Shown one piece after another: positions 26,624-33,660 of a stretch of DNA of 64,000 bases. The stretch's first letter is position 1, and the number at the start of each line of letters is the position of its first letter. A model generated the notes under the pieces. The model was not told the DNA's origin. It worked only from the letters and a program-made list of their open reading frames with translations, and made no database searches. The position numbers and the translations under genes were made by a program. The DNA lies in the NCBI GenBank assembly GCA_965233625.1, contig OZ247499.1, forward strand, positions 1,116,001 to 1,180,000, in the 5' to 3' direction. This DNA comes from G965233625 sp965233625 (GTDB lineage: Bacteria > Planctomycetota > Planctomycetia > Pirellulales > Pirellulaceae).

Positions 26624-28393
26624 ATGTTTCGATCTCTGATATGCGGCGGCCTGTTTGCGATGGCTGGCGTGCTTGTGATGAATCTGGCTGCGACGAGCCA
26701 GGCGGCGGAAGACAAGACGATTGCGACTATTAAAGTGACGGGTTCGCTGCCCGAATCGCCGGGCCAGACAGGGCTGTTCGGCGCTTCTGAGAAGAACCTG
26801 CTAGACATGGTGACGCGGCTGGACCGCGCCTCGAAAGATAAGAATATTGCGGGCGTGTTGCTTCAACTGCGTAACCCCACACTTGGCCGCGGCAAGCTGG
26901 CGGAATTACGCGCCGCGATCAAACGCGTGCGTGACGCCGGCAAGCCCGTGATCGCTCAGATGGAAATGGGCACCACGGCGGACTACATGGTGGCGGCAGC
27001 CTGCGATTCGATTTCGATGCCCGAGTCCGGCACGCTGATGCTGCCAGGTGTCCGCGCTGAAGTCACCTTTATGAAGGGACTGCTGGACCTGGTTGGCGTG
27101 AAAGCAGACATGATGCAGGTGGGCGACTATAAGGGCGCCGCCGAGCCGTACACCCGCAAGACAATGAGCCAGGAATCGCGGCAGCAAATGGAAAGCGTTA
27201 TTAGCGATGTGTACGAGCAGATGATCGAAACCATCGCGGCTGACCGTAACTTAAAACCCGCTGCCGTCAAAAAGCTGCTCGACAAGGGACTGTTCACCGC
27301 ACAGCAGGCCCACGAAGCCAAGCTGATTGATCGCGTTGAATACGCAGACGCCTTGAAGGAGCAGTTCGCCAGACTGACGGATTCAGAGGACGTCAAATTT
27401 GCCGAAGATTACGGCAAGAAAGACACCGAACTGGATGCCGACCCCACGGTCGCCATGATGAAGCTGCTGGAACTAATCAGCGGGCAGAAGGCCGCCACAA
27501 CGTCAAGCAGCCGCAAGAAAGTGGCGGTTGTCTACGCTACCGGCGCCATCACCAGCGGCAAAAGTCAGCAAAGCCTGCTGGGCGGCGCGACGATGGGCAG
27601 CGACACCATTATCGAAGCGTTGCGGACAGCAGCGAAAGACGAAACAGTGGTCGCCATCGTCCTGCGGGTCGACAGCCCCGGCGGCTCTGCCTTGGCCAGC
27701 GATCTGATCTGGCGCGAGATTCAGCGGATTGAAAAACCCGTGGTTGCCAGCATGGGCGACGTTGCAGGCAGCGGCGGTTATTACATCTCGATGGGCTGCG
27801 ACAAGATTTACGCAGAGCCGGGCACCCTGACCGGCTCCATCGGCGTCGTGGGCGGAAAAATGTCCTTCGCCGGCGTTTATGACAAAGTTGGCATCAACAC
27901 GGAAGTCATCGCGCGCGGTAAGAACAGCGGCATTCTCTCCATGAACCAGCCCTTCACAGACAGCGAACGCCAGGTCTGGAAGAAGATGATGCAGGAGGTC
28001 TACCGGCAGTTCACGACCAAAGCCGCGAAGGGCCGTGACATGAAGCTGGAAGAGCTTGAGAAACTGGCCGGCGGCCGCATCTTCAGTGGTCGTCAAGCCG
28101 CCAGCAACGGTCTGGTGGACGAACTCGGAACACTCCGCGACGCGCTCAAATACGCAAAGGTGGCAGGCGGCGTGCCCGATGGTGAGAAGGCCGAACTACT
28201 GTTGCTTCCTAAGCCCAAAAGCTTCCTGGAACAACTAATGAATAACGGCCCACTGGCGCAATCCACTTTGAAACAGCAGGTGGAAACCGCGTTGCCAGGC
28301 ATGTCAAAGCACCTCAGCGAAGTCGAAACCTTCCACCGGCTCTTTCAGGAGCCCTCTGTGCTGATCATGCCACTGCGGATCGATATTAAATAA
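26624..28393 (+). CDS. sppA: Signal peptide peptidase SppA, long (tandem S49) form
   Basis: A 589-residue S49 serine protease with a Ser-Lys dyad. It degrades leftover signal peptides in the membrane. The N-terminal S49 copy supplies the general base Lys170 in GDYKGAAEPYTR, and the C-terminal copy supplies the nucleophile Ser383 in GSGGYYISMGCDKIYAEPG. LRVDSPGGSALASDLIWREI is the conserved strand before it. This is the E. coli-like tandem form, not the short archaeal or Bacillus form. An N-terminal signal or anchor lies at 1-25 (ICGGLFAMAGVLVMNLAATS). I start at ATG 26624 with AAGGG just upstream; the GTG at 26600 adds eight unsupported residues. It is divergent from the Clp-like gene. Confidence 0.93.
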   Translation: MFRSLICGGLFAMAGVLVMNLAATSQAAEDKTIATIKVTGSLPESPGQTGLFGASEKNLLDMVTRLDRASKDKNIAGVLLQLRNPTLGRGKLAELRAAIKRVRDAGKPVIAQMEMGTTADYMVAAACDSISMPESGTLMLPGVRAEVTFMKGLLDLVGVKADMMQVGDYKGAAEPYTRKTMSQESRQQMESVISDVYEQMIETIAADRNLKPAAVKKLLDKGLFTAQQAHEAKLIDRVEYADALKEQFARLTDSEDVKFAEDYGKKDTELDADPTVAMMKLLELISGQKAATTSSSRKKVAVVYATGAITSGKSQQSLLGGATMGSDTIIEALRTAAKDETVVAIVLRVDSPGGSALASDLIWREIQRIEKPVVASMGDVAGSGGYYISMGCDKIYAEPGTLTGSIGVVGGKMSFAGVYDKVGINTEVIARGKNSGILSMNQPFTDSERQVWKKMMQEVYRQFTTKAAKGRDMKLEELEKLAGGRIFSGRQAASNGLVDELGTLRDALKYAKVAGGVPDGEKAELLLLPKPKSFLEQLMNNGPLAQSTLKQQVETALPGMSKHLSEVETFHRLFQEPSVLIMPLRIDIK

Positions 28394-28449
28394 CGCGGCA
28401 GCATCACCGTTACGTTACAATCGTCTTCACACCCGCAGTGATAATTCGT

Positions 28450-28491
28450 GTAGGGCAGACGCCAGTCGAGTAGGGCAGGCGCCTGCCTGCC
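28450..28491. repeat. Tandem GTAGGGCAG copies with a perfect 14-bp palindrome
   Basis: In the 192-bp gap after sppA, GTAGGGCAG occurs at 28450-28458 and 28470-28478. The second copy runs into the perfect palindrome GGCAGGCGCCTGCC (28474-28487). The 13-mer GCGCCTGCCTGCC (28479-28491) recurs upstream of rpsO at 32967-32979. I read it as a dispersed intergenic repeat. The rest of the gap shows no gene. Confidence 0.55.
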
Positions 28492-28585
28492 GCCGAACAG
28501 ATAGCGTTGTTGAAATCACTACGGGTGCAATGTGACAGAACCTGACACCCTTTCCTATTGATGATAAAGAAGCAGCGGAGTTTGT

Positions 28586-30892
28586 ATGCGACTAAACTCA
28601 ACCGGCATCTTGCTGCTTCTTCCCGCGTCGTTGCTCATTGCCAGCGCACTTGCTGGTAACATCTACGGCGACGAAACTGCGGCGCACGACATGCAGCCGC
28701 AGCAGGTGCAGGTGTTCCTGAAAACGTACTGCCACGAGTGTCATACCGGCGATGACGCAGAGGCCGACTTCCGGCTCGACGATATCACGACCGACATCGC
28801 AAGTGGTCAGGATACGGGGCGGTGGGAAAAGACGCTGGAGATGCTCGAAATCCGCGACATGCCGCCGGAAGACGCCACCCAGCCAGCTAAGCAAGTACGC
28901 ACCGCCATGATTGAGTGGCTTGCGAAGTCACTGAAGGCGATCAACCGCGGCCCCGATGCGGCGCGGCTGACCTTGCCCCGGTTTGGGAACCGCGTGGATC
29001 ACGAAGAACTGTTCAGCGGCAGACACGCCGGACCGGCCTATTCGCCATCGCGGATCTGGCGCAAGAGCAAGCAGATTCATCAGCAGTTCGAAAATCAGAA
29101 CCGGTTCGACCAAGGCAATTCGCCCTTTGCCCCCAAGGGCGGGACCGGCTTTCAGGATTACGCCCAGTTGCTGGCGAATGAATCGACCATCAAAACACTG
29201 CGCATCAACGCAAAAAACTACATCGCGGAAATACTTGACGGGCGGATGGTGTTCGCCAAAGGCGCCAACGGAAAACCCGACAAAACGCGACCGCGTCGCG
29301 AAGGCAAATCCCGCTGGCGCGAGTTCAACGCCGTGCTGACAGCCGAGGCAGACTTCAGCGATGAACTGCTCGACGCTGCAGTCACCAGGGCGTTTCAACT
29401 GCTGCTATATCGCAATCCAACCGCGGACGAACAGCCGCGTTACGCTCAAGGATTTCTCGCCAGAGCGATTCAGATCGCGGGCGCCCGTGCCGGGCTGGAG
29501 AGCCTGCTGACGGCGATCATGCTTTCACCGGAATTCGTTTACCGGCAGGAAATTGGCCTTGGTCCGCAGTTGCCCGATGGCCGCCGGATGCTCAGCCCGC
29601 CAGAGATTGCGTACGCCATCGCTTACGCGCTCACAGACTCGCCGCCCGACGAGGAACTGCAGCGAGCCGTGGCTGAGGGAAAGCTCTCAACGCGCGAAGA
29701 TGTAGAACGGGAGGTGCGCCGGCTGCTTCAGGCGGATACGCACACCTACTGGTCGTACGAAATCAATCACACGTTTGAGAAACACGTCGAGGCTTGTCCC
29801 AACCCGCGCATCCTGCGGTTCTTCCGTGAGTTCTTTGGCTATGACCGGGTATTCGATGTCTTCAAGGACAAGTCGCGGAATGCAAACCACAAGCCGCAGT
29901 TTCTGTTCAAAGATGCGGACCTGTTTGTGCTTTCGATCCTGGAGAAAGATCGCGACGTCTTCCGGCAATTGCTGACCTCCAATCAGTACGTCGTCCATTA
30001 CGCATCCCCTGAACGGGCGAAACGCAACCTGGAGTCGATCCGAAAAAAGGCCGATAAGAAATCCGCCGCCTACGCCAAGCTGCAGAAGGGCCTGACGCCT
30101 GTGCTGGGCGGGTACCGCGGCGGTTTGTATTACACAACGTACGGCTTTGAAAAAGAAACGTGGGACTATCCCATCGAACAGCCTTTCCCGGCGCCGAACC
30201 GGGCGGGCATGCTCACGCATCCGGCATGGCTTGTCGCCCACAGCGGCAACTTTGACACCGATCCTGTGCGGCGTGGCAAATGGATCCGCGAACATCTGCT
30301 GGCTGGCGTTATCCCGGAAATACCCATCGGCGTGGATGCGGCGCTGGAAGAAGATCCGCACAAAACGCTGCGGGAGCGGATGAAAAAGACCACCGGCGCC
30401 AGCTGCTGGCGGTGCCACAAGAAGATGAACCCGCTGGGGCTGCCCTTTGAAGCCTTTGACGATTTCGGCCGCTACCGTACGGACTTTTACTACGATGATG
30501 AAGGCAAGCTGGCCGGAACCTATTTTGAACGGCAGCAGCGCATTAAACTCAGCCAGCAGCGGAAGCAGCCCGCCGTTTCGTTCACCACCCGGCCCATCGA
30601 CACAACGGGCGCCATCACCGTTTCGGGCGATCCCAGCATTGATGGCAAAGTGGACAACGCCTTTGAACTGGTCCGCCGCCTGGCGGATTCGCCGCGGGTC
30701 CGGCAGTCGATCCTGCGGCATGCGTTCCGTTATTGGATGGGACGGAACGAAACGCTGAACGATTCTCCCACACTGATGGCAGCCGACAAAGCTTATGTTG
30801 AAAGCGGCGGCAGTTTTAAGGAACTGCTGGTTTCGCTGCTAACCTCCGATTCATTTCTCATGCGGAAAGACGAAGGGCCAACCGATGATTAA
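28586..30892 (+). CDS. Planctomycete cytochrome-like protein with DUF1592/DUF1588/DUF1585
   Basis: A 768-residue exported protein. After the signal peptide (1-24) a short c-type cytochrome-like segment carries YCHECHTGDD, a CXXCH heme motif (PSCyt1-like). DUF1587/DUF1595-like regions follow, then DUF1592 (about 320-450) and DUF1588 with PVRRGKWIREHLL and a second CXXCH, SCWRCHKKMNPLGLPFEAFD. The protein ends with DUF1585 (PRVRQSILRHAFRYWMG and SFLMRK). Hundreds of paralogues exist in planctomycete genomes, usually beside DUF1552, and a role in extracellular polymer breakdown or redox chemistry is suspected but not shown. It overlaps the next gene by 8 bp, so translation is coupled. Confidence 0.92.
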   Translation: MRLNSTGILLLLPASLLIASALAGNIYGDETAAHDMQPQQVQVFLKTYCHECHTGDDAEADFRLDDITTDIASGQDTGRWEKTLEMLEIRDMPPEDATQPAKQVRTAMIEWLAKSLKAINRGPDAARLTLPRFGNRVDHEELFSGRHAGPAYSPSRIWRKSKQIHQQFENQNRFDQGNSPFAPKGGTGFQDYAQLLANESTIKTLRINAKNYIAEILDGRMVFAKGANGKPDKTRPRREGKSRWREFNAVLTAEADFSDELLDAAVTRAFQLLLYRNPTADEQPRYAQGFLARAIQIAGARAGLESLLTAIMLSPEFVYRQEIGLGPQLPDGRRMLSPPEIAYAIAYALTDSPPDEELQRAVAEGKLSTREDVEREVRRLLQADTHTYWSYEINHTFEKHVEACPNPRILRFFREFFGYDRVFDVFKDKSRNANHKPQFLFKDADLFVLSILEKDRDVFRQLLTSNQYVVHYASPERAKRNLESIRKKADKKSAAYAKLQKGLTPVLGGYRGGLYYTTYGFEKETWDYPIEQPFPAPNRAGMLTHPAWLVAHSGNFDTDPVRRGKWIREHLLAGVIPEIPIGVDAALEEDPHKTLRERMKKTTGASCWRCHKKMNPLGLPFEAFDDFGRYRTDFYYDDEGKLAGTYFERQQRIKLSQQRKQPAVSFTTRPIDTTGAITVSGDPSIDGKVDNAFELVRRLADSPRVRQSILRHAFRYWMGRNETLNDSPTLMAADKAYVESGGSFKELLVSLLTSDSFLMRKDEGPTDD

Positions 30893-32279
30893 CCGGCGCG
30901 AAATGATCAGAAGCATGGCAGCCGGAGGCGGTTGCGCTTTGTTGGGATCGGTCCTGCAGCAGATCCAGGCCAGCGAGACGGCGGCGCCGCCTAAACGGTT
31001 TGTGTTCGTCGTCCGCGCGAATGGACTGCGCCCCTGGGGGCTTACGCCAGAGGGCCTGGAGCAATACGGCGCCAAACGTCATAAGCAGACGGAATTCTTT
31101 GAGACTGGCCTGAAGGATAAAAAGCTCCACAAGACCATGGCGGCCCTGGAGCCGCTCAAGCAGCACGTAACCATCATCCAGAACCTGTCGGGCAAGGCGG
31201 CCGCGGTCAGCGATCCGCACGGCGCCAACTTTGGCGCGTTGGGCGTGTACCGTTCCGACAATGGCGCGCCGCCAGCCGCAGCGACCATCGACGGCGTGCT
31301 GTCGCAGAAGTTGCCCGGCATTTTCCCACATCTGGGATTCAAGATGGGCAAGGCCAACGAGCTTATCGCCCATCCAGCGCTTTCCGCCGCAGGCCGGGGA
31401 AAAACGCTGCCATTTTACTGTTCACCGGTGATGGCGTATCAGGAGTTGTTTGGCAGCCTGGCGACTGGCAAGAAGATGCAGCAGGCGGCACAGCTAGATA
31501 AGCACCTGCTCGACTTTATGGTGGACGATGTCCGTCGCGCCCGGCAGCAACTTTCATCCAAGCAGAAAGAGAAGCTTGATCATTATCTGCAAGGTTTTGA
31601 GGCATTGCGCGACCGGCAGGTGAAACTCGCCAAGCTGGACGATAGTGTCCGCGTGCATATACCCTCGGTGACCAGCAAGTACACTTCACCAGCGGAAACG
31701 CATCGCCTTGAAGCGCATTTCGATCTTGCCGCGGCTGCATTGATTGCCGGCCTGACAAGCGTGGTGACGTTTGACGCAGACGATCTTGAGGGACGTTATT
31801 CTGGCCTGGGACTGGGTGAAAAGTCCGTACATCAGATAGGCCATCTATCGGACGATTACAAAGAGGGCCGCGATTCCAACTTCGCCGATGGGACCGATGG
31901 CGTCGGCGCCCGCAACATAGTCCGCAAATTCCATTTCGATCTGATCGGGGGACTGGCACAGAAACTGGCTGCTGTGCCCGAGGGCAACGGCACCATGCTG
32001 GACAATACGCTGATTATTTTCTTCAGCGACGCCGGTCAGCAGCACCACGCCAACTACGAGAATTTCCCGATGGTGCTGGTTGGCAACACGGGCGGCAAAC
32101 TCAACGCCGGGCGTTATATCCATTTCCCCAGCTACCGCGAAAAAGGCAACCGCACGACCGGCAGCTTCTACACATCGCTGCTGGATATGGCAGGGCACCC
32201 ACAGGAAGGATTCGGGCAGATTGATCTGCAACTACCTGTCGATAGCCAGAAATCCGGCATCCAAGAACTCTACGCGTAG
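30885..32279 (+). CDS. DUF1552 family exported protein (Tat signal)
   Basis: A 464-residue partner of the preceding gene. The N-terminus INRREMIRSMAAGGGCALLG is a plausible twin-arginine signal, fitting a protein folded, perhaps with a metal, before export. The body matches DUF1552, a relative of the DUF1501/alkaline-phosphatase-like superfamily, with NTLIIFFSDAGQQHHANYEN and PMVLVGNTGGKLNAGRYI near the end. The ATG lies inside the last codons of the upstream gene, a layout seen repeatedly for DUF1592-DUF1552 pairs, so the products very likely act together in the periplasm or outside. Function is not known. Confidence 0.92.
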   Translation: MINRREMIRSMAAGGGCALLGSVLQQIQASETAAPPKRFVFVVRANGLRPWGLTPEGLEQYGAKRHKQTEFFETGLKDKKLHKTMAALEPLKQHVTIIQNLSGKAAAVSDPHGANFGALGVYRSDNGAPPAAATIDGVLSQKLPGIFPHLGFKMGKANELIAHPALSAAGRGKTLPFYCSPVMAYQELFGSLATGKKMQQAAQLDKHLLDFMVDDVRRARQQLSSKQKEKLDHYLQGFEALRDRQVKLAKLDDSVRVHIPSVTSKYTSPAETHRLEAHFDLAAAALIAGLTSVVTFDADDLEGRYSGLGLGEKSVHQIGHLSDDYKEGRDSNFADGTDGVGARNIVRKFHFDLIGGLAQKLAAVPEGNGTMLDNTLIIFFSDAGQQHHANYENFPMVLVGNTGGKLNAGRYIHFPSYREKGNRTTGSFYTSLLDMAGHPQEGFGQIDLQLPVDSQKSGIQELYA

Positions 32280-32283
32280 CGGA

Positions 32284-32793
32284 TCATTCCGCACGGTCAT
32301 AGTTCCAATGTTGCGGTAACGGGCGCTGGCACACGCCACACTCATAGACCTCGTCTTTGACAATGTTTGTCTGACCGCATTCGCAGCGGCGGAACACGCA
32401 GCGCAGTTCAAATCCATCCGCCCGGAGGATGCCCGCGTCATCCAGGGCTGCCGCAAGCGCGGGCCAGCAGGAAGGTTCCGGGCAGAAGCCAGTCGACTGA
32501 TTGGAAGTGTAAACCGCCTCGACAACGCCATCTTCCATCCCAAAGGTGACTTCCCCCGCCGCCTGCACCGGGCCGCCACACGCACACGCCACATGTTCGC
32601 TGTGCCGGCTTGAAATCCATAGTTGGCCGCTCTGATTCACAATATATGTGTATGTCGCGGTTTCCGCCGGTTTCTCCCGCTTAATCCAGTCTGCTACGAT
32701 TGCTGCGGATTGTACGTGAGTCCGCTCAATATTCAGACTCTTGGCTCTTTCGGCGATGGCTTCCGGGCCAGCGTAAGTGTAAAGTTTCACCAT
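32284..32793 (-). CDS. Unknown cysteine-rich protein with C-terminal zinc ribbon
   Basis: A 169-residue soluble protein that I do not recognise. The last 45 residues hold CVFRRCECGQTNIV and YECGVCQRPLP, which can form a four-cysteine zinc site. A second cysteine pair lies near the middle (ACACGG). The N-terminal half (VKLYTYAGPEAIAERAKSLN) is alpha/beta. It ends 4 bp after the convergent DUF1552 stop, and its start faces the rpsO promoter region. A role in nucleic-acid or protein binding is possible from the ribbon alone. Confidence 0.7.
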   Translation of the reverse strand: MVKLYTYAGPEAIAERAKSLNIERTHVQSAAIVADWIKREKPAETATYTYIVNQSGQLWISSRHSEHVACACGGPVQAAGEVTFGMEDGVVEAVYTSNQSTGFCPEPSCWPALAAALDDAGILRADGFELRCVFRRCECGQTNIVKDEVYECGVCQRPLPQHWNYDRAE

Positions 32794-32829
32794 CCCGTCC
32801 GTTGTGGTTTAGGATTCTTCTGCGCGTGG

Positions 32830-32857
32830 TTGCAAAATAATCGAAGGTCGCTACACT
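32830..32857 (+). promoter_or_regulatory. Candidate promoter of rpsO
   Basis: TTGCAA (32830-32835) and TACACT (32852-32857) with 16-bp spacing, four of six matches each, about 147 bp before the rpsO ATG. A small 5-bp hairpin (TAGGA/TCCTA, 32891-32905) lies in the leader. Confidence 0.4.
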
Positions 32858-32938
32858 ACTGGGCTTAACGTGTCGGAAATTTGTTAGATGTAGGATTTTG
32901 TCCTAGTCAGTATTGTGTAGTCAAGGAGATTCAGTGCT

Positions 32939-32968
32939 GCTGTGCGTCCGGTTTGTGCAGACCACAGC
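32939..32968 (+). promoter_or_regulatory. Bulged stem-loop in the rpsO leader, candidate S15 autoregulatory site
   Basis: Two stacked helices, GCTGT/ACAGC (32939-32943 with 32964-32968) and GGTTT/AGACC (32950-32954 with 32959-32963), have a six-base bulge on the 5' side and a GUGC loop. They end 36 nt before the start codon. In several bacteria S15 represses its own translation by binding a leader structure of varied shape; here the role is inferred from position and foldability. Confidence 0.45.
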
Positions 32969-33004
32969 GCCTGCCTGCCGGGTATGAAGGAAATACGTTA
33001 GCCA

Positions 33005-33274
33005 ATGACCATTACGAAAGAGCGGAAGCAGGATCTGATCCAGGAGCATAAGCGGAGCGATGGTGACTCAGGGTCGCCGGAGGTCCAGATTGCGATACTC
33101 TCCACACGGATCAACGGTCTGACGGAACACATGCGGACCCACAAGAAGGATTACTCCAGCCGGCGTGGTCTTATCGCCCTGGTGAGTCGTAGACGCCGCT
33201 TGCTGGATTATCTTCGCGATATTGATCCTCAGCGGTATCTTGACATTATCGGTAAGTTAGGCATCCGCAAATAG
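33005..33274 (+). CDS. rpsO: 30S ribosomal protein uS15
   Basis: The 89-residue protein is the standard length. The motifs that contact the 16S rRNA three-way junction are clear: GDSGSPEVQIAILSTRI, LTEHMRTHKKDYSSRRGL and LVSRRRRLLDYL. An AGGA lies 13 bases before the ATG, slightly far. The gene precedes pnp on the same strand, the widespread rpsO-pnp order, but with an unusually long 386-bp gap that carries its own leader structure. S15 probably represses its own translation through the stem-loop at 32939-32968. Confidence 0.98.
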   Translation: MTITKERKQDLIQEHKRSDGDSGSPEVQIAILSTRINGLTEHMRTHKKDYSSRRGLIALVSRRRRLLDYLRDIDPQRYLDIIGKLGIRK

Positions 33275-33535
33275 TTGCGTACTGTTGCGTGTTCACCAGC
33301 CGGAAGCTGGTTATGCTGCCACAAGTCCGCGGATGTTGTTCGCGGGCTTCTGGTCTGCCTCAGTGGCTGATGCTGCCACATTCTCTTTCAGGCGGGTTGC
33401 TGCGCTGGAGAACGCCGGGTGCATATGCCGGTTGTTCTGCCATTTTGCAGTGCTGCGTTTTGGCGGTCGCTGACCGTCTGCGGCAAACCTTTTTCCATCG
33501 TGCAGATCGCTGTGGCGTATCTCTCTTGAAACATT
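33275..33535 (+). other. Non-coding first part of the rpsO-pnp spacer
   Basis: No credible ORF: short frames here lack ribosome sites and family resemblance. A hairpin with perfect 6-bp arms ACCAGC/GCTGGT (33295-33311) follows the rpsO stop by 20 nt and may mark an mRNA end, but no U-run follows. The rest shows nothing I can name. Confidence 0.5.
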
Positions 33536-33620
33536 AAATGGGAAGAAATGGCGCCGGAGTTCCGGGCGTGATTATCGCTGCGGCAGCGCCATGCCGGTCT
33601 ATGTAGGACTTCTCCCATTT
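33536..33620 (+). promoter_or_regulatory. Large branched RNA structure in the pnp leader
   Basis: The ends AAATGGGA and GAA (33536-33547) pair with TTC and TCCCATTT (33610-33620), giving an 11-bp helix with one bulged A. Inside it, ATGGCGC (33548-33554) pairs with GCGCCAT (33586-33592), and a short third arm forms from GTC/GAC near 33597-33609. It closes 40 nt before the pnp start. In E. coli a leader duplex cut by RNase III lets PNPase repress itself; this structure has the right size and place for the same logic. Confidence 0.6.
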
Positions 33621-33660
33621 CCAGAATACTGAACGGACATTTATTAGAAGGCGAAAACGA

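Noticed and set aside
29687..30721. 344-codon open frame antisense to the DUF1592 gene
   Set aside because: Mirror of a certain gene; composition and lack of domains fit a shadow frame.
33313..33380. Direct repeat ATGCTGCCACA (33313-33323 and 33370-33380) in the rpsO-pnp spacer
   Set aside because: Only 11 bp, two copies, no further structure; may be chance.
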